From Blumeriella jaapii (lineage: Eukaryota; Ascomycota; Leotiomycetes; Helotiales; Drepanopezizaceae): a stretch of 64,000 nt of DNA. The DNA lies in NCBI GenBank assembly GCA_009599575.1, contig VWND01000001.1, forward strand, positions 2,294,001 to 2,358,000, read 5' to 3'. Shown piece after piece: positions 1 through 11,850 of this stretch (within the stretch, counting starts at the first letter, position 1; the number at the start of each line of letters is the position of its first letter). The translations under genes were made by a program, and so were the position numbers. A model generated the notes under the pieces. The model did no database searches. It was given only the letters and a program-made list of their open reading frames with translations, and was not told the DNA's origin.

Positions 1-610
1 TGGTAGGCGTAGGTGGTGGGGAAGGTTCCTTGGGAGGAAGACCCAGGAGGTGCTGCTTGACGAGCTCGATGGCTTGTTTGAGGTAGGTATAGCCGGCAGC
101 TTTTGCGCGGTCGTGCGCGGAGGAGATGAAGTCATCGATGGCTCGCTCGTTATCTTGAAGCCACGGGTGGACGTGCGACTGATAGAGGACCTTTGCGCCT
201 TGTGTTTGGGGGAGGATCAGGTAGAGGAGAAAGGCGAGACGCATCCAGGCGTATCCGGGGATCCTGGGATGCTTGTTAGTTTGCTATCTAGGAGAGAGAG
301 GGAATGGGACTGCATACCAGAAGAGGATGGAGCCAGCCCAAGACTCAATAAAGAGGGCGACGGCCAGCACGACCCAGTACATGAGCCATGGCGCCAACAA
401 CGCGGGGTCCGAGGTGTTGAGAGCCTTGTAGGAGGCGAACACGGGGAAAAGGAAGGTCGGGATGGAGCTATAGAGGAGAGTTTAGTTAGTGTTCGTGCTA
501 TAGAGGGCTCCGAAGCTGGAGAATGGAAGCCGGTGATGATGGTCATGATGATGATGGCGGGATGGAGAACAAGCTTACGATAGAAGGTTGGCGAAGGTCG
601 AGAAGAACAT
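1..610 (-). CDS. REEP/HVA22 (TB2/DP1) family ER membrane-shaping protein, 3' end beyond window
   Basis: Spliced minus-strand gene: exon 1 579-610, exon 2 318-467, exon 3 1-263 and continuing past base 1. The introns (468-578 and 264-317) are GT-AG and the reading phase holds across both. The protein begins MFFSTFANLLSSIP, then has ASYKALNTSDPALLAPWLMY, a VESW-like segment (FIESWAGSILFW), then IPGYAWMRLAFLLYLILPQ and LYQSHVHPWLQDNE. That order is the TB2/DP1/HVA22 domain, with paired hydrophobic hairpins that wedge into the ER bilayer to shape tubules and a HVHPWL stretch before an amphipathic region. The APWLMYWVV and long C-terminal form is closer to REEP1-4 than to short Yop1/REEP5. The start at 610 was chosen because it places MF directly before the first hairpin, as in the family. 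The C-terminal tail (Pro-rich at the window edge) is not visible. Confidence 0.88.
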
Positions 611-1546
611 GGCCACGGAGTTCGCTGGGAAGTCTGTGGTGGCGAGAAAGATGGGATGTTCCAGCGTCTTTCCTGGGTCTAGGAGAACATTGGTGATGAT
701 GGGGTGGAGGGGGTGGAGGAGGAGGTGAAGGAGGAGGGGGAGGGGGAGGAAGAAGAGTGAGGTTGTGATGGAGGATGGATGATGGATGATGGAAATAAGT
801 TAGTCCGTAATGAACATGAACTGGGGGATGGACCCTTAAGTCTTATGTAGCCCGAAACGCCGGTTGGATGCGGCTAGAGGTGGGACACGGGCGGGGGCGG
901 GGGCGGGGGCGGGTCGCCGGTTGGTCTCGTGGGCAGTTATCTTATAATAGTCGACAGATATTACCGTAAGTACTACATATACAGACTGTGTAAATCACTA
1001 TTCAGACATTTATCTCACATACAGATACAGATCTATCTGTAACAGAGGTAATCAACATGTCGAGACCCGGGTCTCGTGACTCGCGGAACCACCAGCTGAT
1101 CTCGACTTACTGAACCTAAAGTCTCATCCACCGCGACCTGACTGGACGTCAACCATCACCACCACCATCACCATCACCGACACCGACACCGACAACTCTA
1201 CACATCCACTCCGGGAATAGAGTCAGTCGCCTCCACCTCCACCTGCTACTCTCACCTGCCTCAGCCAGCTCCGCTCCGCTCCGCCTCCAGAACATTCAAT
1301 CAGCCAACCGCCTTCTGCAGCTATGTAAGACCATGCGCTGTGACTGGCAGCATCGGGCTCGTCCAATGCGCGCCACCGACGAAGAGCTGGCATTCGCACT
1401 TTTCCAACTTCTCGGATTCAGCCTGAAATGAAGGCGGCCTCCAAAGAGAGACAGCCACCAGCAGCCACCAACCACCAACCACCAACCCTCCCTCTCCAGT
1501 CAGCTCCATTAGAACACCAGCTCGAACCATCAGCACCTACGCAAGC
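611..1546. other. Intergenic, divergent promoter region
   Basis: Separates the minus-strand REEP gene from the plus-strand TANGO2 gene, so it should hold both promoters. It contains a G-rich (GGGCGG)n run at 889-913 and a (CACCAT)n/(CACCGA)n run at about 1148-1192. No further gene is recognised. Confidence 0.6.
889..913 (+). repeat. (GGGCGG)n GC-box-like tract
   Basis: Four consecutive GGGCGG-type units between the divergent REEP and TANGO2 genes. It could be a G-quadruplex or Sp1-like/C2H2 binding site, or just a microsatellite. Confidence 0.6.
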
Positions 1547-2638
1547 ATGTGCATCGTAATAGCCACCACCGCCCACCCCTCCTACGCCCTCATCATCCTC
1601 GACAACCGCGACGAGTTCATCACCCGCCCGACCTCCCGCCCGCACTGGTGGTCCTCGCACCAGGGCCACCAGCACATCCTCTCCGCGCGCGACCTCCAGC
1701 GCGCCGAGCAAGGTACCTGGCTTGGGATCACCCGCACCGGGAACTTCGCCGTGCTGACGAACTACCGTGAGACGGACACGCACGATGCCGCGTGCCCCGT
1801 CATCGGCACCCGGAGCCGGGGCGGCATGGTGACGGCCTGGCTGACGGCCGCCGTGGACGAGGACACGGATGCCTTCGTTCATCGCCTGATGGCCGCGGAT
1901 GGCGTCAAGGGCGTGGGCGGCTTCTCGCTGCTGTGCGGGAGGCTGCGGAGACGGAAATGTGGTGCGGAGAGCCAGCGAGAGCTCGAACCCCTGGCTATCA
2001 TCTCGAATCGCTGCGAGGATCCCGAGAACGTGCCGTGGATCGCCGGGAGGCGGGGCGAGGTCTACGCGCTGAGCAATAACTCGTACGACGACCCGGACGT
2101 GTGGCCGAAAGTCCGGATGGGGCGGGAGAAAGTGGCGCAGGCAGTGGATGAGCTGGTGGAGAGTGAGGCCGGCGAGGAGGAGTTGGTGGAGCGGCTTTTT
2201 GCGGTGCTAGATTCGGATACGCTGCCGCCGCAGAAGGAGGGCGAGACTTTTGAGGATTTTATCTATCAACTGCGCAAGTCGATCTTCATCCCCGCCATCG
2301 GGTCTGCGGCTGCGCCCGAGGTTCCCAAAGCAGATGCCATCGCAGCTGCCGATCCCGATTTTGCGCATGAGAATTTGTTAGCGAAAGAGGAGTTGGCGGC
2401 CAAGGTTGAGGTTGAGGAGCGCCCAGATCTCGTGACGGTTGTGCCCATGACGGGGATCTACGGCACGCAGAGACAGACTATAGTTCTGGTTGATTGGGAG
2501 GGAAGAGTCGCGTTCAGAGAGAGGAGTCTGTGGGATTCGGAAGGAAATCCCGTGCCGAAGGGACAGGGGGACATGAAATTCGAGTTTCAGATTGAGGGCT
2601 GGAATGGAAAGGACGGGAGCTGTTCACTGTCGCAATGA
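1547..2638 (+). CDS. TANGO2 / NRDE-family protein
   Basis: Single-exon gene of 363 codons. The start MCIVIATT fits the family, in which Cys2 follows the initiator Met and is the candidate Ntn-hydrolase-type nucleophile. The name-giving NRDE motif is at residues 20-23 (LDNRDEF), followed by RPHWW, the ILSARD and GTWLGITRTGNFAVLTNYRE blocks, and a GGFSLLCG segment near residue 125. A C-terminal VPMTGIYGTQRQTIVLVD block also matches the family. TANGO2 proteins are linked to Golgi organisation, lipid handling and heme trafficking in other eukaryotes; the biochemical activity is not settled. Length is normal for fungal members, including an acidic insert near residues 200-270. Codon use is GC-rich early and less so late, without any frame break. 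Confidence 0.92.
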   Translation: MCIVIATTAHPSYALIILDNRDEFITRPTSRPHWWSSHQGHQHILSARDLQRAEQGTWLGITRTGNFAVLTNYRETDTHDAACPVIGTRSRGGMVTAWLTAAVDEDTDAFVHRLMAADGVKGVGGFSLLCGRLRRRKCGAESQRELEPLAIISNRCEDPENVPWIAGRRGEVYALSNNSYDDPDVWPKVRMGREKVAQAVDELVESEAGEEELVERLFAVLDSDTLPPQKEGETFEDFIYQLRKSIFIPAIGSAAAPEVPKADAIAAADPDFAHENLLAKEELAAKVEVEERPDLVTVVPMTGIYGTQRQTIVLVDWEGRVAFRERSLWDSEGNPVPKGQGDMKFEFQIEGWNGKDGSCSLSQ

Positions 2639-4760
2639 GTTGTGGATACCGAGCAGAAAACAGAGATGTCGTAGTCGAAATAGACGGCAGTGGGGTAAAC
2701 AGAATGGCACCGTGGTGACAGAATTGCAAATATACCCTTGAATCCACACATCTAGTTTTGCAACCGTGTTCTAACCTGCCTTCTTGAACACGACTGTTTC
2801 CTGTGAAGAGAGGTTCCATTGATGGCTTTAGCACACCCCCAACCACCCACCCAAAAAGCCATACCGCACTCTGCACGATCCAGCTGTCCGCTATTCCACG
2901 TTCATATCAGGCATCGAGCACTTCCCACACTCGACACAACGTCCTTCTTCTTAACACTCTGAGGATGGCATAGCAAACCAAGCACACCCCCATGCGAAGG
3001 AAGAGCTCCCCCAGCACACAACAACAAACAGCCCGGCCGTCTGTCTACCTACTACCTAGGCTTATGGCTGCACGCATACACACACATCCACCCTCCTCCC
3101 CAACAATCATCCATTGTTCTTTCTCCATGAAAGTTTCGTGCCAGGATCAGCGACTCGCTCGCTGCCCCCTCCCTCCTTCCTTCCTTTTCCTCCCCCCTTG
3201 GGAGCTATCCCCGCGTCGCATCCGCCTCTTCTTTTCCGCGAACCGAGTCCATGAAGACGTGGATTAGTGGCACCTTCGTCTGATGTGTCTTTAGGTGCCC
3301 TTTCTTTCTTTCTTTTGCTGCTGTTGCGTGCCATTGTGCAGGGATGCGGTGGAAAAATCGTTTTTTTTTTGTGGTGTAAGGAGGGAGGGTTTTGGTTCGT
3401 ACTTGAAGGAGGATATAACGGCTGGGTAAAGTCGAGAGAGAGACTTGTTTACGAAATAGGTGTGTTTAGATAAGTGGTGTAATGCTAGTCTTGGAATTAG
3501 TTATTTAGAGAATAAGGAATTGGACAAGAAGAAAAAGAGATAAATAAAAGACGGCGGGAGTTTTGGCTTTGTTGCGTTGTGATTATTATCGTTATTGCAG
3601 TTGTCGTTATTGTTATTGTTTCTGTTTTTGTTGTTATTGTTATGATCGCTGCAATCAAGGTTAGGATTGCAAAAAAAGAAAGGATAATAGCAAACCTTTG
3701 ACAGGTGTCGAGGCTTTCTGTAGATGTAAATTTGTAAAAATCGGAGTGTTTCTCTTGGGCATGGTGAAACAAAAATTCACTGGCCTTTTTAAAAATTATA
3801 TAAACGGTCAATAGTAGCTGCCCTCATGCTTCCTTCTTTCCCTAGATCTCTGGGGACAATCAAAGCCAAAGTCAGATATTTTTAAGATCTTTAAGGACGA
3901 AATTGACATTCAGAGTAAATGAATCGTATCTCCCTATTGTGTTATGCACTTTTGCAGACACGGACAGATAAGTAGAAGAAAAGATTGTCTGGAAAGCTAT
4001 CTAGTTAAGAAGCTATTAATGTTGTGTATGTTTCTACATTCAGGGCCTGATAACAAAAATGTCATCCAGAGCTGTCCGTTCCCCGAGCAGAATCAAACGA
4101 GTGACAATCACCAATCCTTGTTATCGGGCATGTCTTCACCATAGAATAAAAACTAAGATGCCCCGGGCACACTAGCGCCGACTCGATCCGACGCTAACCC
4201 AAATTGGCATCCGAAGCGAGAATGTAAACAGCTCCACTCTGCCCCCAAGCCTCCTCACTCACCTCGACCCCTTCCTCTCTTCCTCGACATCACAACAACA
4301 TCGAGATTTGAGGTTTCATCCTGAACCTCTTGCACCCAACATGGGATTCGAAAGGACCAGCCCTCTGCAGGGCCAGAATCCACATGCCCTCTCTGCTTCG
4401 AGTCACCAACAAGCTGAGATCTCCACATTGGGGAAGACTCGAGCCTGTCTTTCTGCATCCACGAACAGCGCACCTGGAGCGTACGAGAATTTTTTCTGTT
4501 GCACCTCACCCTCCCACTTGGCGTGCCTTCTCTCCTCCCCTCACCGAGCCGATACTCACCTCCGGTCGCGTCCCCCAGAGCAGATCGATCTGCAACTCGG
4601 CCAGTGCGCTTCTACCCTCCTCCCACTCACCCTCCTCCTCCCCCTCCCTTTCCACTCAACCTTCTACAACGCCATCTTTCTTACTTTCGATCTCCGCATA
4701 CCTTCTCTGCATTCCTCACTTCACAAAGCTAACAAAGTCCGACCACTAGCCAACACCACA
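2639..4760. other. Intergenic, no gene recognised
   Basis: Contains the 3' UTR of the TANGO2 gene and the 5' leader of the next gene. The 3270-4150 part is AT-rich with short homopolymers and a GTTATT-rich stretch (3580-3650) that gives only a repetitive Ile/Thr reading frame. The 4160-4760 part is pyrimidine-rich (CCTC/TCCC runs), typical of a fungal promoter and 5' UTR. An open frame upstream of the next gene (from 4308) is read as untranslated leader. Confidence 0.5.
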
Positions 4761-5942
4761 ATGCGGCGATTCTTCCGGAGCCGGAAGAGCGAGGCACCCT
4801 CCGTGGAGTCGGAGGGTAGAAGAGCCTTCGACCACTCCGCCATCTCTTCCCCCTCCGCTGCGCAACCCTTCGGCGCTGGGATTAACCGCCACGGTGGCGT
4901 ACGTCGCGCCGAGCAGGAGAAGCCCCTCCCTGACCTCCCCTCCGATGGCAGCAGCGATGATGCTGCTGTCATCACCCCGGCCGGTGTCTCTCGTCCAGCC
5001 GCGCTCGTTGCCGCTCCTCCTCGTCTCTCCACGAGCGACGGGGGAGCGAGACTCCCGGTGAGGAAGTCGAGCAGCACGGCGGACTTCGGCGGCGCCTTCT
5101 CCTCATCCTCGTCATCCCGGACCCGGACCCTCCAGCACGCCGCCTCGTGGACGGCGGAGAGCTCGTCGGGGCCGCGCTCGCGGGAGCATCGGATCCCGCG
5201 CAAGCCGGTCCCGGTGCGTTCGATGGCACCCGCAGCCGCGCCAGCACCGGGACCCGGACCCGGACGAAGGCCAGAGGTGGCTTACATGAGCGGCGGTCTC
5301 CCTTCGCACCCGACCGCCACCGCCGACACCTTCGGCCCTCTCACCCGCTCCGGCCCGGCGATCTCTCACACCCCTCACACCACCAACGACTTCTTCCGTC
5401 CGGCGGCTCCTCACGCCGCGGCCCACCCCTCGCACCCGGCCAGCAGCGCAGACGTCCCTCCGCTGAACAACAACAACAACAAGAAGAAGAAGAAGGCCAT
5501 CCCGTCCAGCTCGTCGATCGGCTCCTTCTTCTCTCGGAAGAGCCGCGACAAGGCCCCCAAGGCGAAACCCACCGACCAAGACAAGGAGAAGGACAAGGAC
5601 AAGGCAAAGGAGGACAAGAAGGACACGCAAGCCAGCACGAAGGGCAAGCAGAAGGCCAAGCTGGTTATCTCGGGCCCGACGCACGTCGTGCACACGGGGG
5701 GTTTCGGTCCGCACTTCGAGTCTGTGATGGCTTCTCGCTCCGGCCCGGGCCCGGATCCGGGCGCACGACTCGTCCCGGAAGGAGAGCGTGGGAGTCGGCC
5801 GCTGGCGAGGATCGACGAGGATGGCGTGTCGCTTGCCGGGCTCGACGAGGACCGCCGCTCGCTGGAGAGGCCTGTTGAGCATCGCCGCTCGCGCGAACGC
5901 CACGCGGGGAATGTCGTTGCGGGAGGCGAGGGCTGGATCTAG
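4761..5942 (+). CDS. Ser/Pro/Lys-rich protein with a degenerate CRIB-like motif
   Basis: Single-exon gene, 393 aa from the ATG at 4761. An in-frame ATG at 4308 would add 151 residues, but that stretch is Ser/Leu/Pro-rich translation of CT-rich leader, so 4761 (context ccacaATGc) is preferred. The protein starts MRRFFRSRKSEAPS (basic), is largely disordered, and has a poly-Asn/poly-Lys run near residues 236-245, the segment SSIGSFFSRKSRDK, and a Lys/Asp-rich stretch. Near residues 303-316 it reads ISGPTHVVHTGGFG. This matches ISxPx4H and the last Gly of a Cdc42/Rac-binding CRIB motif, but lacks the second His. If functional it could link small GTPases to polarity; this is inference. The C-terminus has degenerate GLDEDRRSLE/VEHRRSRER repeats. 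Confidence 0.72.
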   Translation: MRRFFRSRKSEAPSVESEGRRAFDHSAISSPSAAQPFGAGINRHGGVRRAEQEKPLPDLPSDGSSDDAAVITPAGVSRPAALVAAPPRLSTSDGGARLPVRKSSSTADFGGAFSSSSSSRTRTLQHAASWTAESSSGPRSREHRIPRKPVPVRSMAPAAAPAPGPGPGRRPEVAYMSGGLPSHPTATADTFGPLTRSGPAISHTPHTTNDFFRPAAPHAAAHPSHPASSADVPPLNNNNNKKKKKAIPSSSSIGSFFSRKSRDKAPKAKPTDQDKEKDKDKAKEDKKDTQASTKGKQKAKLVISGPTHVVHTGGFGPHFESVMASRSGPGPDPGARLVPEGERGSRPLARIDEDGVSLAGLDEDRRSLERPVEHRRSRERHAGNVVAGGEGWI

Positions 5943-6538
5943 GGTCTAAGCGTGTAGAAGGGGGGGGGGGGGAGGGAATGGGTGCCGATGTGGAGGGATC
6001 AACTGACACACACATACACACACACACACACAAGCAAGCAAGCAAGCAACTGGTACCAGTCCTCCCACGCCCGACGGTCGCCAGTCACTCGCGAGAGGGA
6101 TTCACGATGTCAACAGCGGCAGCGGTACCGCAGATGGGCATCGGACCTGAGCGTTCGTTGATGATCAGGGAGCAGGGGAGGGAAGTATTGGTCTCCCGAT
6201 GGGCGAGCACGCAAACCGCAGCACACATACACACACACACACACGCACACGCCCAACAACGCGATGCGAGCGGCACGAGTGGTGGACGTCGATTCAATCT
6301 CCGAAGGGTTGGGAAAGGGGACACGGGGAGAACCCGGGCCCGGTCTTGGTGTTCGTTCATGTGAAGGAGGGAGAAGTGAGCAGCGCCCGCACACCGACAC
6401 ATACCTAGGTATTCATTCTTCCCCTTTCATGCTTGCAAGTATTGAACGGTTTCGTTTCGTGGGGATTCGCTCTCGTGGTTTGGAAGACGTGGTGCTGAGT
6501 GCGCGTTGGCGTTTTCTTGCTTGCTTTTCCTGTTTTCT

Positions 6539-6539
6539 A

Positions 6540-6623
<84 letters not shown>

Positions 6624-6642
6624 AAGAGAGAGAGAGGGGGGG
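6539..6642 (+). repeat. (GA)n polypurine tract with G-run end
   Basis: About 100 bases of nearly pure GA dinucleotides ending in a run of G. Strand-asymmetric purine content could form H-DNA. It yields long artefactual RERERE/SLSLSL reading frames. Confidence 0.85.
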
Positions 6643-7340
6643 GGGTTGTGTAAATAGATTCCGACCCACCGATCGATAATAATGAAAGACCGAACGCGCG
6701 CATTCTGCTGCTACAAAAAGGAATGCAATCAGAGAAGCCCATCATACCTAGGGGAAAGCAACAACAGCCTTCCAGCCCATCGCGTCCTATCCCAACTGAG
6801 CACACACACACACACACACACATACACACAAGTGAGTCTAAGCGAGCAGCCCCGAGCAGGTCAACAGAAAGCTGCCCAGCTCGCTCGCTCGACATCACGC
6901 CTAGGAGATCCTTCCTTCCACAACGAGCAGAAGCCAAGACCGCCGCTAAACAAACAACCCAACCACAAGCACAACGACACGAGAAACAAAAACAAGTAGC
7001 TAGGTCCCTTTCCTTTCCTCCTCCCTTTCTCCGCCTCCCCAGGTCCCATCTCCCAACTCCCCTTTCTCGTCTTCGATGTTCGAGTCTGCTTCCCCGTCGC
7101 TCAACCTCTCTCACTGAGCCCGTGTTCACAGCTCGGATGCTCGCCGCGAGGCTGGGTGAAGCACCGTCCGTACGAGCCGCATGGGGTGGACTCGACTCCC
7201 CTCCAAGTCAGCCCCAAGTCAGCCCAAGGCCGGTCCATGATCAGAGGACGTCGAAGAAGGGAGGGAGCGAGAGGGCTGCTGTACCCGGGAAGAAGGAAAA
7301 GAAAAAACGGCGGCCGCCGAGCCACAGAAGAACAACGAGC

Positions 7341-7792
7341 CTAAGGTACCTTAGGTAGGTAGGTAAGTAGGTAGGTACGCGGGAAGACAGATGATGCTGA
7401 CGTCGATACAACAACAAGCAACAACCAACCAACGAACGAACCAACAAGCAACGAACCAACCGCCTAAGCGAGTACCGTTTTCCGAGTCCATCGTTTTTCG
7501 CAAGAGCGCTTTGGCGTGATGTTCTGCTGCACGTTAATTGGTTCATTGGTTTATTGGTTAATTGCTTATCGAAACACGGCGAGAGACGTCGAGATCTCTG
7601 AGGATGCCGATTTTTTGGGGGTTTGGTTACCTACCTAGGTACCTACCTACAGTACCTTACCTACAGTACCTAAGGTACCTTACCTAGGTACAGTAGGATC
7701 CGGCATGGTCTGTCTACTTACTCAAGACCAGGAAGGACTACATACATACATACAGTGAGTGAGTGAGTGAGTGAGTGAGTGAGTGAGTGAGC
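7341..7792. repeat. TACCTAGGTA-type and GTGA-type simple repeats
   Basis: Two clusters of interleaved GGTA/TACC units (7341-7378 and 7626-7700) form many short palindromes such as TACCTAGGTA and CTAAGGTACCTTA. They are followed by CATA units and ten consecutive GTGA units (7753-7792). Confidence 0.75.
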
Positions 7793-8599
7793 AAGCAAGA
7801 CCACACACACAGAGAGACGAGAAACGGTGGATGATGAGACAGACCAAAGCCAAAATTAAAAAATTCGTCATTTCATGTATCTCTTCTCTACTCTCCCTCC
7901 TCTTCTCTTCTCTGCCCTCCTCTTCTCTTCTGCCTCTCCTCCTCTCCATTCATCTCCCCCCGCTTCTCAATCTTCGCCCTCTTCCTCCCCCCTGCGCTCT
8001 CTAACCAAAGGTCAAATCACCATCAGATTAAAGCACCCTCCCTCCACAAGCTTCCCGCCCCGTGAACGCAAACAAAACAAGGCCGAAAAGAGATTATTCA
8101 AAAAGATAAATAATAGCCAACGTCCGTCCTGTCCCACATTAACCCCCCTCCACCCCAAGCCCCTTCCGTAGATGCAAGGCCAATCCCACCGCCGAGCCAT
8201 CCAAAACCCGTCACCAACAAATCAATTTGTAACCCCTCCAAACATATCGACACGTGCAATCTATTGATTCCCCCCAAAGTGCGAAAACCAAACCAAAAGA
8301 AAGGGCCGTCCAGACGCCCGCGAATGGAGCCGCTCGACGTGAATAGACTGACTCCATGCGCCAATTCACCCGCCTCGACACAAAACGGAAACTTGCCTTG
8401 CTCCGGTCAGAGTCTGAAGCCGCAGTCGAGCCACGGACACAAGCCAAAGTCTCGGCTCAGAGTCTCAAGTCAGAGTCTTGAGCATAGCCTTGAGGAGTCG
8501 GGGTGGAGGAACTGCGAAAACCCCAACCGTCAGCCAACAACATCCCGCCAGGGACAACCCCCCCCCGAGAGGTCAGTCACCCACCAGAGGACAGCGCGC

Positions 8600-10475
8600 C
8601 TAGTGGTACTTGGGCACGCTGATAGCCATCCTACCTTTGCGATCCTTCACTATCTTCACGCCGCCCGTGGGCTCCTCGACCCTTTCCGTGCGGATGATCG
8701 TCATCTCGCCACCCTCGCGCTCGAACCGGTCGCGCTCGTAGAGCACGAGGTCGCTCTCCGAGTGGCGGCCATGGCGGAGGCGCTCGGCTTTGCGAAGCTC
8801 GCGCTCGGCACGCCTCTCGGCATGCCTCTCGGCCCGGAGGGCTTCCTTCTCGGCCTCGAGGGCTTTGATCTCGGCGCGGATGGCGCGCTCGTCCTTGCGG
8901 TGGTCGTGAGGCCGGACCGCCAGGGTGAGAGGGCCATTGGACTCGTAGATTTCCCTCCGCTCGTAGAATTCATCGCGGGGACCGGGTCCGGAATTGATGA
9001 TGACGGGGTCTCCATGGTGCGAGCTGCTGTGGTGAGAGCAGACGGATTCGGGTGGAGGGGGGGGAGCGGCGGGGGCGGCAGGCTCCGGGGCTGGAGGGGG
9101 TGCCGCCGGCGCTGCGGCAGCAGGGGGAGGTGGAGGGGGGGCTGCCGCCGCCGGTGCCGCCGGTGCCGGTGCTGCCGCTGCTGGTGCTGCCGGTGGTGGT
9201 GGGATGGTGAAGACTTCATGCTTTTCCTCGACAACGACACCAGCGTCGGAACGGGCTACGTTTTCTGAACCGATGATATACGTTGTTAGAGTTGTCTCTT
9301 TTTCCGTGGTGGCTACGACAGACCGCAGATTAAGCCAGAGCAACAGACAAAAGAGAGAATGGAGCGCTGAGAAGACAATAGGGGGGGGAGGGATGGGGGT
9401 AACGCACTCTCTTGGTTCCTGTACTCTTCGCTCAACTTGATGACCTCGTCAATGTTCTCGCGGCCCAGGGCCTTTTGGATGATGATCACATCGTCCTGTA
9501 CGTATTAGCAGCGATCGTCGATCTGCTTGGGTCGAGAGGACCTACTTCTTCCTCGTATGGGTAACCCAGATCGATAATGGCCCTCTTGTGCACCAGTCGG
9601 GCAGGCATTCGCGTCTTTCCCTTCTTCGGGAACTCGCTTCTCACGCTGATCGTGGTCTCCTCGCTGTCGGACGAGCTCGCACTGCTGCTGCTTCGCACAC
9701 TGCCCTTGACGCTGTGACTCGCCCGGCTCGTGCCGCGGCTGTCTCTGCTCTTGCTGCGTCGCCGGCGCCTGATGATCTCGCGCTCCCGGACCCGCTCGGG
9801 ATAGCCGCGGAAGGACTCGTCGCCGTAGTAGTCGGGCTCGGCGACCTCGATGTCGTCGTACTCCCGCTCGTGGTAGCGTCGCGGCGGAGGCAGCCCGCGC
9901 GTCCGCGGCAAGGGGATCGCCGTCATGGGGGGAGGGGGAGGGGACCTCACATCGTCCATGTACCTCGCGGGGGGCCCGTACTCCTCCCGGTGCTCCCTCT
10001 CGACGAAGCGCGTCAGCGGTTTCCGATCAAAGGTATCCAGGCTCGACTGTCGTCGCAGAAAGGCCGGGCGGTTCCCGCCGCGTCTCGGCATGGGGTCTGG
10101 GTCGCGGTCGAAGAGGTCGCGCTCCCGTTCCTTCTCGATGACCACGCTGGCGCCTCGGTTTCGTCCCAGGACCCGCTCGCGCTCGGGGGCGTAGCGTCGG
10201 CCGCCGTCGTCGTGGTACTGTCGACTCTCGTACCGCTCCTCCTCGAAGCCGCGCGGGCCCCGACGCTCGTAGATGTCGTCGACGGAGTGCTCGCGCAGGC
10301 GGTCCCCGGGACTCCGCAAGCCGACGTCTCGCTCCTCGAAGCGCTCCCGCTCGGCGTAGCGGCTCTCGAAGCGTGCGCGGTCTCGCTCCTGGGCGAAGCG
10401 TTCGCTATCCCAACGGCTGCCGCCGCCGCCGCCTCCCCCACGGCCAGCGTACGACGAGTAAGGATCGCGGGACAT
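8600..10475 (-). CDS. DUF8035-type conserved Pezizomycotina protein (Arg-rich, coiled-coil)
   Basis: Three exons: 9546-10475, 9408-9495 and 8600-9312 (576 aa). Introns are 9496-9545 and 9313-9407. The second acceptor could instead be about 40 nt further downstream in the gene, in the same phase. The start MSRDPYSSYAGRGGG at 10475 was taken over an upstream in-frame CTG/Ser-rich leader. The N-terminal half is Arg/Glu/Tyr-rich with RDRARFESRYAERERFEERD. Then comes an RRRRSKSRDSRGTSR RS-like stretch, and the conserved block ARLVHKRAIIDLGYPYEEE-DDVIIIQKALGRENIDEVIKLSEEY. After a Pro/Ala tract comes the second conserved block: GPLTLAVRP, the helix DERAIRAEIKALEAEKEALRAE, and the terminal KDRKGRMAISVPKYH. 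I recognise this two-block layout from filamentous ascomycetes (recalled as DUF8035). Function is unknown; it is probably nuclear or scaffold-like by composition. Confidence 0.8.
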
Positions 10476-11329
10476 GATGCACCGCCGTTGATGCTCTCTC
10501 GTTCGGCCTTCTTTCGCGCTGCGTTCGCGCTTCTGTCGACGGCTCGGGGCGTATCGGTTCTGCAGTCGGCGAGGAGGGAGGAATGAGATGAGAAGGAGAG
10601 ATGTGATTCGAAGAAGCCGATAGAGAGAGGTTGGTGTGTTTCCTTTTCTGTCTCTTTGCACGGAGGGACCGAGATGAGAAGTGATGAGAAGAGGAAGTGC
10701 AAAGCGGTGCAGTGCGAGAAAGGGAAAAGTGGAAAAAAAGAGGAGGTTGGGGAGATGGGGGGGGCGGGGGATCGGGGTGGTTCGATGCACAGAAGTATTC
10801 CCGGGTACGGGTTTTGGTTGATTCGGTCGCGGGCTGGTGGATGCTGGACGATGGTGTGGTTGTGGTTTTGGATGTGGTTGTTGTGATCGTGGTTGTGGTT
10901 GTGGTTGTGGTCGAGGTCGAGGTTGTGGTCGAGACAGAAGTCGAGTGATGCAGATGATCAGACGGCAACGAGACGAATCGACCCACGCCGACCAGCAGAC
11001 CGCGAGTGAGGGGGGTTGGGCTGCTGCGCCCGCCGGCTGGGATGATCCCTTCGATCACTCGTCATGTATTGGGTTCTTCCTTTCTACGGTCACTGGTTGG
11101 GCAGCGTCTCGACGCCCGTGATAGTTACAGTGCCGCATTTCTGGTACATGTGATATCGACAATACTGTATGTAAGATGTAGGCGTCGATGTGGATGAATA
11201 CTGACTCCCATCAAATAGCGATATCCATAATCAGACGAGCATCCCCCCGGTAAATGTAGGTATCTATAGGTAAATACGCATGTCAACACACCAACACATG
11301 CTCAGATGAGTGCTTAGTCATGTAAATCC

Positions 11330-11850
11330 ATCTACACACTGTACAGTACGGTATGAATGTGCATCCATATTGTGCAGTACAGATAGATGTCATAGTTGAT
11401 ATACGTGTAGAATATACCAGTAGATATACATGTACTGTACTGTAGATGTGCATATACCATAGATGTACAGTAAACATAGTAGCATGACTTGCTGACTCAC
11501 CCATCCACTAAGCAGTCTTACTGTACTCACCCACCTCTCTCTCCTCTCCCCTCCTCTCCCCTCCTCTCCTCTCTCTCCTCCCTGCCCCTCAGCTGTCTCA
11601 GTCTCACCACCAATCAAATCCTGCGACACAACTACTACTGTACAGTACACACTACTGTGTACACATACTATGTACACACATACACACACTACATCCTGTA
11701 CAGTACAGTACTGTACATATACACTTACAGTAGTACAGTACCATACTACAGTATCTACAGTACACTACCTTCAGTACCCCCAGACCGCCACCCCTCGGCC
11801 ACCAGATGACGTATCTGTATGTACAGTACATACTGTATTCATAGTAGCAT
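11330..11850. repeat. Cluster of TACTGTAC/GTACAGTA pentamer palindromes
   Basis: More than ten units of TACTG or TACAG joined head-to-head, for example CTGTACAGTACAGTACTG at about 11697-11714. The same units recur elsewhere in the window's non-coding DNA. Confidence 0.8.

Larger units (their letters stand above)
5943..8599. other. Microsatellite-rich intergenic region
   Basis: No gene recognised. It holds (CA)n at 6005-6032, 6221-6250 and 6801-6830, a (GA)n tract at 6539-6642, CCTAGG/TACCTA palindromic runs at 7341-7378 and 7626-7700, and (GTGA)n at 7753-7792. The last 300 bases are the 3' flank of the minus-strand gene ending at 8600. Confidence 0.6.
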
